Notes: generated by a model from the sequence alone, not told the origin. A stretch of DNA of 64,000 nucleotides from UBA8752 sp002336475 (GCA_943846755.1 OX044365.1:2542001-2606000); one strand, 5' to 3'. Shown: positions 33,514 to 42,585, numbered from the stretch's first letter. Program-made: numbers and translations.

Positions 33514-33886
33514 TGAAGGTGAGGGTCAATTCGGTCACGGTGCCGACCCTTGCGGTGTCGGGCACGAGGTTGGCCTGCACGAGGGGGTCAATCTCGGTGC
33601 ACAGCACTTGTCGGTTCTGGATGTGGTTGTGGCTGAACAGGGCCGTCCTCCGGGCCGGGGTGGCCCAGAAGGCCATGGCGGAGACGTCGACGGGTTGTCC
33701 GGGCTGGAATCCCGCGGCGGTGAGCACATCCATTGGGATGGCGGTCCTGAGGCTGTCCTGGATGAGGAAGGGACAGTCCTTGTTCATGAGCGGACTGTCC
33801 TCCGAATTGACCGTCACGGCATACTTGACCGACGGATTGTCCACGCTGGTCACCTCCACGATAGAGTTCCGCATAGCCCTCCACAC
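32975..33886 (-). CDS. Giant surface protein 1, fragment (beta-rich)
   Basis: Only the first ~130 codons are in frame: 'SIVEVTSVDNPSVKYAVTVNSEDSPLMNKDCPFLIQDSLRTAIPMDVLTAAGFQPGQPVDVSAMAFWATPARRTALFSHNHIQNRQVLCTEIDP' and 'LVPDTARVGTVTELTLTFNEPVP'. The remaining Arg/Pro-rich tail is a frame-shifted reading of the neighbouring fragment. No family recognised. Confidence 0.45.
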   Translation of the reverse strand: MWRAMRNSIVEVTSVDNPSVKYAVTVNSEDSPLMNKDCPFLIQDSLRTAIPMDVLTAAGFQPGQPVDVSAMAFWATPARRTALFSHNHIQNRQVLCTEIDPLVQANLVPDTARVGTVTELTLTFNEPVPLVRRIPAHPTSRCRRCGCPRRRMVLSRGADRRDIPDHHGPRPVNSFWRNLDADVDGTVDPFTIQGRAAGLPMEVQAGAVPRRAGHVRHLLRRSSGGRAHHGRHQHPLDRRRCAPGGNRSQQGRLPLQGEAPMGQCHRPRAARGPVPHLPQALHDPRRYRRRLDPDLLHGGPADL

Positions 33887-36024
33887 CGTTGGGGAAGCCC
33901 CAATATGGGCAGGCTGGCGGCAACAGCGTCGGCGCCCGTGTAGGGCACGTCCTCAAAGGTCTCCCCATTGTACAGGGGGGCCGTGATGGGGAAGCTGACA
34001 TGCAGCTCTCCTTCGGCAAAGGTCTCACCGGCTTCATAGCGCGTGGCGAGGTGGTGCGACTGAAAGGACTGGACGTCGGCGTGCTCCGCCCAGAGCCCCA
34101 TCGAGTCCACACTGCTCTCCAACGGCCGGATTTCCGGCAGATCCACATAGGGGTAACCCAATGACTGCGTTACTGGAGTTGTCCTGATACAACGAGCGGC
34201 CATACCACTGTAAGAACCCGTAGGATTGATGGACGGCTGTGTACTCGTGGAACTCAGCCAGAATGCTGAGGTATACGAACCACCGTCTCCATAGGGGGAT
34301 GGCACCCAACCGGGTTGCCACGGTTCTGGTCCGCCACACCAATAGCCGCCGTAAAGGCCGATGTTGTACCCTGTCCATGACCCGTTGCTGACGATGTTGC
34401 CATGGGCGGTTCCATTGAAGCCGAAAGCGTCGAAGCCTTGGTAGATGGCATCAGGGTGGTCAAAGTGTTCTGCGCTCATCAAGGCTTGGGCGGACTGGCC
34501 GGGGTATGCGGCTTCAGCGTAGTCCCACAAGGTCTGGTATTGGGCCGCGGAGGGGAGATGCCAACCGGTGGGACAGACACCTCCATACCCCCACAACGCG
34601 CCAGTTTCATCCGTGTGGCCCTGAACGGCGAATGAATTGTACAGGTTTCCGAACAGGTCATGGATCTCGTCACTGGGAGGGCAAACTCCGGAGTATGATT
34701 CAGTGCAGCCTTGCCAGCTCCAATCGTTCATACGTGGAGCGGGGTTTGAATCCCAAAATGGGCCAGCAACGGTATGATAAGGTGCGTTGAAGTAAAAAAC
34801 GGGGTTGTTCTGGGATGTTGCCCGGACATTTTCGGCGAACCAGCATTGATCGCCAATGGCGACGACATCATAATTGTGGTTGCCCAAGTAATCCGCGACG
34901 GGATCTTGACAATCGTTGCTGCCTACATCCTGGCGGACCAGGCCATTTAAGGCATCGAAGTCGGCCGAAGCAAGGTCCAGTTCACCGAAGTGGTATCCGG
35001 CGATGAGGGTATCGGTAGTGAAGGTGGTGAAGGTGTCGTTCTGGTAAGTCGGTATTGGTGTGCCGTCCGCGTAAACCTTGGTACGAAGGTTCTCGGCAAA
35101 CCAGCATTGGTCGCCCATCGCAACCACTCCGTAATTGTATTCGTCCATTGTGGGAGATACACAATCTTGAAACGCTGCATCCCTGAGACAGCGCACGGAA
35201 AGCCCGAGTTGAGGAATATAGCTGCCACGTGAGATGGTTTGATTGGTAGCGATAAAGTCCCGCCACCAGGCATTGCTGCCATCGGCAGATGAACTCCAAA
35301 AGCTGCCAAAATTCCCCTGATCATAGAAGTTGCCATCGCTATAGCGGTAGCCGCCTGGAACGCAGGAAAACCCAAAGTCGTCCGTGCCATTGCCACCGTT
35401 GTTCCAACCGGATGTCGCTTTCAATGCTGTGGCCTCAGCACCACTGTGGCCGTTTGCACTGACGTAGGTCTCCAATGCCGTCCACTCATCGTCAGTCGGA
35501 ACATGCCAACCACTGGGACAAAGTCCCGCAGTTTCTGAAACAGCATACCAATTGTAGAGCCGACCGAAGGCCTCCACATTGCTTGCATCGCTGTTATAAT
35601 CGCAACGGGCACCCGCGCTCAATTCTTCCCAGGCAGTGCCTACGACCTGGGCGATGGTGGCGGCCGTGTATGTGGCGGCGGCGGCATCGCCGAGCATGTC
35701 GGCCATCAGGATGGGGTCCTCCACCACGGCGGCCCACTCTTGCCATTGGGTTGGGTCGTCTTCGAGTGTGGTGAAGCCCGTCCACTCTGGAAGTCCATTG
35801 TCCACGGGGGTGAGCAGGTCGACCAACGATTCGGGAAGCGGGGGCTGGCCGTTGATGATGAGGAAGGAGATTGCTGCACCCGTTGCACTGCCCATCTTCC
35901 ACTTGTGTCGGAGAGCCTGTGATGGGCAATATGGAGGTGTCAGAAATGGCAGAATGGGGGATGTCGAGGCCCGCCGGAACGACCGTGACGATGGGCGCAC
36001 TGCCGTCAGCGCGCTCGAGTTCAC
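33850..36024 (-). CDS. Giant surface protein 1, fragment with two FISUMP domains
   Basis: A 724-codon fragment. After a beta domain with 'LIINGQPPLPESLVDLLTPVDNGLPEWTGF' come two FISUMP (Fibrobacter succinogenes major paralogous) domains. The first has 'FGRLYNWYAVSETAGLCPSGWHVPTDDEWTALETYV', 'GGYRYSDGNFYDQGNFGSFWSSS' and 'QLGLSVRCLRD'. The second, divergent one has 'GNLYNSFAVQGHTDETGALWGYGGVCPTGWHLPSAAQYQTLWDYAEAAYPGQ' and 'AFWLSSTSTQPSINPTGSYSGMAARCIRT'. FISUMP domains occur on secreted proteins of Bacteroidota and Fibrobacterota, with C-type-lectin-like or sulfatase-modifying-factor-like folds; binding role is inferred. The first FISUMP is a near-identical copy of the one at 36220-36835. 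Confidence 0.65.
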   Translation of the reverse strand: MNSSALTAVRPSSRSFRRASTSPILPFLTPPYCPSQALRHKWKMGSATGAAISFLIINGQPPLPESLVDLLTPVDNGLPEWTGFTTLEDDPTQWQEWAAVVEDPILMADMLGDAAAATYTAATIAQVVGTAWEELSAGARCDYNSDASNVEAFGRLYNWYAVSETAGLCPSGWHVPTDDEWTALETYVSANGHSGAEATALKATSGWNNGGNGTDDFGFSCVPGGYRYSDGNFYDQGNFGSFWSSSADGSNAWWRDFIATNQTISRGSYIPQLGLSVRCLRDAAFQDCVSPTMDEYNYGVVAMGDQCWFAENLRTKVYADGTPIPTYQNDTFTTFTTDTLIAGYHFGELDLASADFDALNGLVRQDVGSNDCQDPVADYLGNHNYDVVAIGDQCWFAENVRATSQNNPVFYFNAPYHTVAGPFWDSNPAPRMNDWSWQGCTESYSGVCPPSDEIHDLFGNLYNSFAVQGHTDETGALWGYGGVCPTGWHLPSAAQYQTLWDYAEAAYPGQSAQALMSAEHFDHPDAIYQGFDAFGFNGTAHGNIVSNGSWTGYNIGLYGGYWCGGPEPWQPGWVPSPYGDGGSYTSAFWLSSTSTQPSINPTGSYSGMAARCIRTTPVTQSLGYPYVDLPEIRPLESSVDSMGLWAEHADVQSFQSHHLATRYEAGETFAEGELHVSFPITAPLYNGETFEDVPYTGADAVAASLPILGLPQRCGGLCGTLSWR
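35046..35661 (-). repeat. FISUMP direct repeat, copy A
   Basis: About 616 bp nearly identical to 36220-36835 in the same orientation; only scattered substitutions. The start-to-start distance is 1174 bp, which becomes 1173 (391 codons) if the extra base near 35891 is removed. Confidence 0.85.
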
Positions 36025-36571
36025 CGCCGGCCATGCCCGTGCCGTTCAATCGGAGGGCGACATGGTGTTCGTCGCGTGCGAGGTCGAAGGCGTCGAAGGC
36101 GAAATCGGAGGGGCCATCCGATGAGGACATGGGCCGAAGCCGAATGCCTGTGACGTCCGGCCCGAGATCGGGATTGGCGGGGAAGAATACAGGGGGCTGC
36201 GGGAAATTGCCGTCTTGAAAAGTCGGTATTGGTGTGCCGTCCGCGTAAACCTTGGTGCGAAGGTTTTCCGCAAACCAGCATTGGTCGCCCACCGCAACCA
36301 CTCCGTAATTGTATTCGTCCATTGTGGGAGATACACAATCTTGAAACGCTGCATCCCTGAGACAGCGCACGGAAAGCCCGAGTTGAGGAATATTGCTGCC
36401 ACGTGAGATGGTCTGATTGTTAGCGATAAAGTCCCGACCACCAGGCATTGCTGCCATCGGCAGATGAACTCCAAAAGCTGCCAAAATTCCCCTGATCATA
36501 GAAGTCGCCATCGCTGTAGCGGTAGCCACCTGGAACGCAGGAAAACCCAAAGTCGTCCGTGCCATTGCCAC
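35594..36571 (-). CDS. Giant surface protein 1, fragment (end of first FISUMP and beta domain)
   Basis: Continues the first FISUMP domain after the frame break near 36436: 'RDFIANNQTISRGSNIPQLGLSVRCLRDAAFQDCVSPTMDEYNYGVVAVGDQCWFAENLRTKVYADGTPIPTF'. Then a beta domain with 'DPGPDVTGIRLRP'-like sequence and 'DEHHVALRLNGTGMAGGELERADGS' (LamG-like). The frame is lost at the ggg near 35891, after 'SPTQVEDG'; removing one g joins it to 'SATGAAISFLIING' of the next fragment. Confidence 0.55.
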   Translation of the reverse strand: MAMARTTLGFPAFQVATATAMATSMIRGILAAFGVHLPMAAMPGGRDFIANNQTISRGSNIPQLGLSVRCLRDAAFQDCVSPTMDEYNYGVVAVGDQCWFAENLRTKVYADGTPIPTFQDGNFPQPPVFFPANPDLGPDVTGIRLRPMSSSDGPSDFAFDAFDLARDEHHVALRLNGTGMAGGELERADGSAPIVTVVPAGLDIPHSAISDTSILPITGSPTQVEDGQCNGCSNLLPHHQRPAPASRIVGRPAHPRGQWTSRVDGLHHTRRRPNPMARVGRRGGGPHPDGRHARRCRRRHIHGRHHRPGRRHCLGRIERGCPLRL

Positions 36572-36835
36572 CGTTGTTCCAACCGGATGTCGCTTTCAAT
36601 GCTGTGGCCTCAGCACCAAAGTGGCCGTTTGCACTAACGTAGGTCTCCAATGCCGTCCACTCATCGTCAGTCGGAACATGCCAACCACTGGGGCAAAGTC
36701 CCGCAGTTTCTGAAACAGCATACCAATTGTAGAGCCGCCCGAAGGCCTCCACATTGCTTGCATCGCTGTCATAATCGCAACGGGCACCTGCGCTCAATTC
36801 TTCCCAGGCAGTGCTTATGACCTGGGCGGTGGTGG
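36220..36835 (-). repeat. FISUMP direct repeat, copy B
   Basis: Partner of 35046-35661. Carries one additional base near 36436 relative to copy A ('TGGTGGTCGGGAC' against 'TGGTGGCGGGAC' on the minus strand), which breaks the frame within the FISUMP domain. Confidence 0.85.
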
Positions 36836-36980
36836 TGGCGGGCAGCACCAGGGTGACCATGGCCAGCAACAGACCGATGAGGGCAATTCCTGGGGTGGTC
36901 GCTTGCTTGGAATCGGTGACGCAGAGGGCGGTTTTGGCGCCCGTTGAGGAGCACGTCGCGGTGAAAGAAGGCATCAGCAT
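36420..36980 (-). CDS. Giant surface protein 1, N-terminus with signal peptide
   Basis: The 186-codon N-terminal piece. A hydrophobic segment 'PGIALIGLLLAMVTLVLPATTTAQ' (~30-53) with a type I cleavage site marks export through Sec before the T9SS. A FISUMP domain follows at once: 'ISTAWEELSAGARCDYDSDASNVEAFGRLYNWYAVSETAGLCPSGWHVPTDDEWTALE'. It stops at 36420 because of one extra base near 36436. ATG 36980 or 36974 could serve as start. The 220-bp gap upstream (36981-37200) is AT-rich with a TAGCTTGG box 10 nt from the ATG and no other gene that I can see. Confidence 0.7.
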   Translation of the reverse strand: MLMPSFTATCSSTGAKTALCVTDSKQATTPGIALIGLLLAMVTLVLPATTTAQVISTAWEELSAGARCDYDSDASNVEAFGRLYNWYAVSETAGLCPSGWHVPTDDEWTALETYVSANGHFGAEATALKATSGWNNGGNGTDDFGFSCVPGGYRYSDGDFYDQGNFGSFWSSSADGSNAWWSGLYR

Positions 36981-36990
36981 AAGGTTGCCT

Positions 36991-36998
36991 CCAAGCTA
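36991..36998 (-). promoter_or_regulatory. Possible -7 box of giant gene 1
   Basis: The minus strand reads TAGCTTGG, one mismatch to TAnnTTTG, 10 nt before the ATG. It lies in the only intergenic gap above 200 bp in the minus-strand block, so a promoter here is expected. Confidence 0.35.
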
Positions 36999-37200
36999 AA
37001 TCGGATGGTACCTCAGTGCGAAAAACGTAGGTCAATAAGTCCGAGGGTCTCGAGATTATTAATCTTCGATACTCCAATAATAAGATTTGAGTTTTTGTTA
37101 TACTCTATGCACTGGATTGGGCCCTGAAATTGGGAGCAGATAATGTGCGCTTCGAATCAACGAAAGGCACATCCGGTGGCTTTCGGCGGTCTTGCGCTGT

Positions 37201-37960
37201 TCAATTTCGACGCTGGGTGACCGCTTCCTTGAGGACCCTTCGGTAGGTGCGACTAACCGTAAATACCTCGTGCCCGAGGTGCACCTGTTCCGTTTCAAGT
37301 CTGGTGACGAATGCGGTGTTGACGGCCTGGCTCCGGTGGATCCTTAGGATGCCGTGTTCTGCCATTTCATGTGCGAGTTCTCCCAAGGGCTCTTCTGGTG
37401 ACCCGCACACCCTCGACGGTATGGATTTCGGTATAGACGCGGTCGCTTTTGAGGTGTCGGATGTCCCGGATGTCCAAGCGTTCCCATTCGCCGCCCACAT
37501 TGATGAAGATGTGCGCGGCCTCCTTCTCTGGCTTGCGCAGCTTCATGGTGGGTTGGAATGGGCGGCTAGCTGTAGGCTCCGAGGTGGATTTTCTGGCCGC
37601 GACCAGGGTGAGGGCGGCTTTCAATTCTGCCCTTCTGAAAGGTTTGACCAGATAACCACTGGGGTGGGTTTCGGCCACCTCTTTCAATGTTCTGTCATCG
37701 GAGTAGGCCGTGAGGTATATGTAAGGAATGTGGCGTTCCGCATCGAGGTGGTGTGCAAGGTCTATGCCGCTTTCGCCGCGCTGGAGGTGAATGTCCAGCA
37801 TGACGACATCGATGGGGTTGTGGTCGAGCAAATGATGGGCGCGGTCGAGGTTGCGCACAGGAGGCAATGGGGTGTGCCCGAGTTTCCGAAGTTGCACGTG
37901 AAGGCCCTCACCGATGACGGCGTCGTCCTCCACGATCATGATGCGCAGCCCTTTGCTCAT
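37201..37960 (-). CDS. LytTR-family response regulator (one frameshift)
   Basis: A receiver domain (~1-120: 'RIMIVEDDAV', phospho-acceptor Asp56 in 'VVMLDIHLQ', 'YLTAYSD', 'GYLVKPF') is joined to a LytTR DNA-binding domain (~160-252: 'LDIRDIRHLKSDRVYTEIHTVEGVRVTRR' and 'LGELAHEMAEHGILRIHRSQAVNTAFVTRL'). The two halves of LytTR are in different frames because of one extra base in the ggg at about 37386-37388. Removing it gives exactly 253 codons and the expected 'VTRRALGELAHEM'. The ATG overlaps the kinase stop (ATGA), so they form a two-component pair. It probably controls nearby surface-protein genes, since giant gene 1 starts 220 bp downstream; that is inference. Confidence 0.85.
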
Positions 37961-40900
37961 GGTCCAATATCCTTGTTGCCCGGTGGCGGATCCTTTTTTC
38001 GTGAAACGCTGCTCCCTGTCGCCTGTTTTGTGTTGCGAAACGCACAGCAGATGTTGAATTGCCAAGCTGCACGGTTTTCAGGATCGAGTTCCAAATGGCC
38101 TTCAAGTTGCCCGGTGAGGTTGCGTATGAGCTTGATTCCGAGTGTGCTCTCTGTTGCGGGGTCCAAAGACGAGGGCAGTCCTGGTCCGTTGTCAGAGTAC
38201 CGAAGTTGGATGCGGTCTTTTGGCAGGGCGTCCCAATGCACACCGATGCACAATGGGTTCGCAGCGGATCTGCCGTGTCGCAGGCTGTTGGTGACGAGTT
38301 CGTTGAGCAGCAGGCCGAAGGACTGGGCACATTCAATGTCGAACAGGACTTCATCGCCTTGGATGTCCCATTGGACATGGTCGCGTTCATCGACGAGGCC
38401 ATCCTGCACATGGGCAGCGTATTCATGGATGAAGTCGGCCAGTTTGACCTCTCGCGCCGTTGCGTCGAGATAGAGGTGCTTGTGGATCAAAGCGATGGAC
38501 TCCAGGCGCAACCTGCCTGTGGCTAGCGCTTCCTGTACGACAGGAAGCCGCTCTTGGTCGGCCTGCAGCTCCATGAGGTCGCCCATGATTTGCAGGTTGT
38601 TCTTGACCCTGTGGTGCAATTCCTTCAAGTAGGTGTCTTTGGCCCCGAGTGCATCATTGAGGCGGTGTGTGCGCTGGGAAACCGTGGATTCGAGCAAGAG
38701 GTTCCGTGCCGTGAGCGATTTTACACGCAAGGCGACCAAGCCCCCGAGGATGAGCAGGGCGGCGAGTATGGCGAGTGCGATGCGCAGTGGATCCTGGTAC
38801 CACGGTGCTTCTACGGTCACCGAGATGGTGCGCTGAATCTTACCCCAAGGCTCGCCCCGTCTGCGGGCCTGCACCTGCACCTCGGTGGCTCCCGGCGGCG
38901 TTCCCGAGAGGTTGATCGCACTGCCTTCCATGCTGATCCAATCCGTGGGCTCATCCTCTTCATGCCAGGTGCGGTATCGGAATTCGCGGGGCAGCCGGGA
39001 GTAATCCAACAAGGCGAACCTGAGTGAGAAGAAGTCGTCCTGTGGACCAAGGCGCAAGGTCCCTTGGCGTTCGAAATCCAAGGTCACCTCCTTGACCGCT
39101 CCGGAATCCGCTTTGTGTTGGAGCAGTGAGGTGATGACCAAAGGAGGCTGAGGCAGTGCGGCATTCGTCAGCAAAGGATTCCGTGTCGAAAGTGGTCAGG
39201 CCGTTGATGGTGCTGAAATAGGCGGTTCCGCTGGTGCCCAGGTGCACCCCTGTGCGGTTGAATTCGGTCTCATGCAGGCCATGGCGTTCATCGAACAGGA
39301 TCCAATCTGTGGTCCCTGATGTGTGTTGGACAAGGCCTTGGTCGGTGCTGAACCAGTGGTGTCCTGAGGGGTCCTGTATACCGCCATAGACGGTCGATGA
39401 GGGCAAGCCGGATTCCTGATTGTGGACCACTGTGGACCTGTCCTTCGGGTCGTATTCTAAAACGCCCCTTGTTGCCGTACTGATCCAATGGACACCTTGG
39501 TCGTCGATGAAATGGTGGTGCGCCTCCAGCACCTGCGGAGCCCCGATGTTCGCGATGTGCCAGGGGGTCCAGTGTTCGGTGGTGTTGTCCCAGATGTGGA
39601 CGCCTGAGGAAGCCGCCAACCACAGGGTGTCTTGCCACTCGTGAAATTGGTAGGCATCGCCCACCGCCCCACCGTCATGCAGGGCCAAGGGGCGAATGTC
39701 ACCTGTTTGCGTGTCGACCAGGACGGCGCCCTGCCCGCCGATGAGCCAGCGGTCGGTGTCGAGCCGGTTTAGGTCCCAGATTGCAGCCAATGGCGAGGGG
39801 TCAAATGTTTGAACCCAGTCCGTCTTTCCGTCCCGATTGAGGAAGCCGATGCCCTCCGGCGTGGCGTAGAACAGGGTGTCCCTTCCGAGGTGCAATCCGG
39901 CGCCGGCTCCGTTTTCTGGAGCAAGCATGTGGGAACGGCCGGCATGGTGCAGCCGTACGCCATGACCATTCGTGGAGAACGCAAAGGAATCTGGTCCCAA
40001 CTCAATGATGGAGCGGCAGTTGTTCAGCACGTCTTTGATGCCATCGGGGTCGCTGTTCATTGTGACTTCTGCGGTGAAAAACGCTTCGAATGAGGAGGGG
40101 TAGGAATGGATGACGCTGATGCCCTTGCAACTGCCAACCCAGGCTTCGTTGGGAGAGGTGAAATGGACGGTGTTGATGAGGGCGGCCAACTGTGGCTGAT
40201 CGCTGATTCTGTCGTTGTAGAGGAGGTTCCCCCGGGTGTCGATGATGGCCAGTGCATCGTCGTGGAAGCACCAGATTTGATGGTTCCAGGGGTTGTGCTT
40301 GAGGCTGACCCTGTGCACCTCATATGGCAGTGGAAATGGAAACAGATCGTCCCAATGGCCCACGGGGGTGAGCGCCCCGGTTGGATCCACTGAGATGAGG
40401 GTCCCCTGTGGCCACGGCTTGTCATGGTATCCTTCGAAATAGGACAGGGTCGATTCCGAAGCGCTGTAAATCAAGCCGTCCCAATCTCCTTGTATGTAGT
40501 TGCCTCGGATGTCTGCCAGGTCCGATTGCACCAACGCCACTTGGTCGTCTTTCCAAAAAGACCATTCTACCCTCCCCAAATCTGACCGGATGAACATTGG
40601 GCTGTCCGATTGTCCTCCGTACCAAGCTTGAAAAGGGATGATGGGGGTGGCCAATACGGTGCCGGAAATGGGGATGTCCTCGCAGAACAATGCGATGGAA
40701 TCTTGCGCATCTCCGACAAAACCCCATACATAGTCTCTTCCTCCAAGGTGAACGAGGCTGCCACGGGGAGAGGGGGTGTTGCGTGCTTGGGTAGGAAGGG
40801 GGGCAAGTCTCAGCGGGTCGAACCGAATGTTGAGGTCGAATGCGGTGTCGATCAGGGAGCGGGACAGGGTGATGTGGAACAGTCCATCCTGGGTGGTGTT

Positions 40901-41221
40901 CAGTTGGATGAATTGATGGGCGAGCCGGTCGAGCCCGTCCACCATGTTGGCATAGGGGTAGTGCTGGAAGCTGTTGCCGTCAAACCGGTCGAGCCCCTTG
41001 GCGGTGGCGAGCCAGATGAACCCCTTGGCATCCTGGACCACCTTGAAGACGCAGTTGCTCGACAGACCGTCCAACACCGAATAATGGCTCAGGGTGACAT
41101 TCAACGGTGTATGGTCCCCCTCATTTCCACGGTTTGGCAGCGAGGCTCCTTGGCTGCGCATGGTGCCGGCCATGGCGCAACAAAAGAGGAGGAGGGTCAA
41201 ATGAACGCTGAAGCGATGCAC
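37957..41221 (-). CDS. Propeller-type sensor histidine kinase (HisKA_2), one frameshift
   Basis: A membrane sensor kinase of the two-component-regulator-propeller class, starting at GTG 41221 with signal peptide 'HLTLLLFCCAMAG'. The periplasmic part has Reg_prop blades (~45-650; 'HYSVLDGLSSNCVFKVVQDAKGFIWLATAKGLDRFDG', 'IQDPSGHHWFSTDQGLVQH') and a Y_Y_Y domain ('LRFALLDYSRLPREFRYRTW'). A transmembrane helix near residue 813, then HisKA_2 ('LKELHHRVKNNLQIMGDLM', phospho-His) and HATPase ('LLLNELVTNSLRHG', 'DNGPGLP'), follow. Frame is lost at the aaa of 39173-39175 (extra base, inside 'DTESLLTNAALPQPP'). One-base correction gives exactly 1088 codons. Related proteins sense polysaccharides or envelope signals; the ligand is unknown. 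Confidence 0.87.
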
Positions 41222-41225
41222 TTGC

Positions 41226-41233
41226 TTAAGTTA
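41226..41233 (-). promoter_or_regulatory. Possible -7 box of the sensor kinase gene
   Basis: The minus strand reads TAACTTAA, then GCAA, then GTG. It is a two-mismatch match to TAnnTTTG but keeps the 4-nt spacing to the start. Confidence 0.3.
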
Positions 41234-41261
41234 CGCCATGCATGTGCGCTGGCCCGGCGGT

Positions 41262-42558
41262 TCAGGCGTTTGACCGGGTGAATCCGAGCACCGTTTTGCG
41301 GATGATGGCCACGCATTCGTCGAGTTGCTCCTCGGTCATTACCAGGGGAGGAGCGAAGCGGATGATGTTGCCGTGGGTGGGCTTGGCGATGAGGCCGTTG
41401 TCCTTCATGGCGACGCACAGGTCCCAGGCGGTGCTGCTGTCTGGCGTATCGTTGATGAGGATGGCGTTGAGCAATCCACGTCCGCGGACAGAATTGATGA
41501 GGTCGGTTTCGCCGATGAGGTCGTTCATCGCGGCCCGGAAACGGTTGCCCAAGTCGCGGGCGCGCTGAGCCAGGTGCTCGTCTTTGACCACTTCGAGGGC
41601 GGCCATGGCCACAGCGCCTCCGACCGGGTTGCCGCCAAAGGTGGAGCCGTGCTGACCGGGATGGATGACGCCCATGACCGGCGTCGTCGGCGAGAACCGC
41701 GCTCACCGGGTAGACGCCCCCTGAGATGGCCTTGCCGAGGATGAGCAGGTCGGCCTTGATGTATTCGGATTGGCGCTCGCAATGGCCTGCGCAGTTGCAC
41801 GTTCCGCAGGTGGCCAGCAAGGCGCCGGTGCGGGCGATGCCCGTCTGGACTTCGTCGGCCATAAACAGCACGTTTGCGGCTTTGCACAAGGCGTGTGCCT
41901 CTTGGATGTAGCCGTCTGACGGGACGTAAACCCCGGCTTCACCTTGGATGGGCTCCACGAGGAAACCGGCCACGTTGGGGTCCTTGAGTGCCTCCTTCAA
42001 GGCGTCGATGTTGTCGTAGGGGATGACCTCAAACCCTGGGGTAAAGGGCCCAAATCCCCCTGTGCTGTCGGGGTCGGTCGAGAATCCCACGATGGTGGTG
42101 GTCCGGCCGTGGAAATTGTTTTCGCAGGTCAGGATCTTGGCCTTTCCAGCGGGCACGCCCTTCACATCGTAGGCCCATTTGCGGGCAATCTTGATGGCGG
42201 TTTCTACGGCCTCTGCGCCCGTGTTCATGGGCAACACCTTGTCGTACCCAAAGTATTCGGTGACGTACTTCTCGTAAGGCCCCAACATGCTGTTGTAGAA
42301 AGCACGGGAGGTGAGCGTCAACTTCTGCGCTTGCTCGGTCATGGCCCCCACGATGCGGGGGTGGCAGTGTCCCTGGTTGACGGCGCTGTAGGCGCTCAGG
42401 AAATCATAGTAGCGCTTGCCCTCGATGTCCCAGCAGAAGACGCCTTCGGCCCGGTCCAACACTACCGGCAGGGGATGGTAGTTGTGCGCACCATAGCGGT
42501 TTTCCATGTCCATGGCCTCCTGGGAGGAAGCGGGGCGTGAAGCGGGATTTCCAGTCAT
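41262..42558 (-). CDS. rocD: Ornithine aminotransferase (one frameshift)
   Basis: A class-III PLP aminotransferase that converts ornithine and 2-oxoglutarate to glutamate semialdehyde and glutamate. Motifs: 'YYDFLSAYSAVNQGHCHPRIV', 'LPMNTGAEAVETAIKIARKWAY', 'FHGRTTTIVGFSTDP', 'VEPIQGEAGV', 'FMADEVQTGIARTG', and the PLP lysine Lys276 in 'LILGKAISGG'. The frame breaks at about 41682; deleting one base joins 'AVLADDPVMGVIHPGQHGSTFGGNPVGGA' and gives exactly 432 codons with the normal C-terminus 'GNIIRFAPPLVMTEEQLDECV'. A cluster of four Cys at residues 251-260 ('CGTCNCAGHC') precedes the lysine and is not in the mammalian enzyme. A TATTTTCG box lies 4 nt before the ATG. Confidence 0.92.
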
Positions 42559-42562
42559 GCCA

Positions 42563-42570
42563 CGAAAATA
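42563..42570 (-). promoter_or_regulatory. -7 promoter box of rocD
   Basis: The minus strand reads TATTTTCG, then TGGC, then ATG: one mismatch to TAnnTTTG and a 4-nt spacing. It lies in the 27-bp gap after the lipoprotein gene, so rocD may have its own promoter within the cluster. Confidence 0.5.
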
Positions 42571-42585
42571 CGGCGCATCTGGGGG

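Larger units (their letters stand above)
21276..36980 (-). pseudogene. Whole locus of giant T9SS surface protein 1, frame-disrupted
   Basis: Taken together, the fragments listed separately below form one gene of about 15.7 kb (~5200 codons). It runs from a signal peptide ('GIALIGLLLAMVTLVLPATTTAQ', ATG 36980) to a T9SS sorting domain ending at 21276. Domain order: FISUMP, beta domain, FISUMP, divergent FISUMP, several LamG-like and CarbopepD-regulatory-like segments, a 'CIPGCSRLETACNFNP' motif, a long region shared with giant protein 2, LamG-like domains, and the sorting domain. At least a dozen frame breaks occur between 26.1 and 36.5 kb. Those I resolved are mostly one extra base (for example ggg for gg at 27272, 27692 and 35891), and none leaves a true nonsense codon. 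Either consensus errors or a recently broken gene; I favour the former. Confidence 0.7.

Noticed and set aside
37380..37395. Programmed ribosomal frameshift in the LytTR regulator
   Set aside because: No slippery heptamer or downstream structure is evident, and the same kind of extra base occurs in rocD, the kinase and the giant gene.
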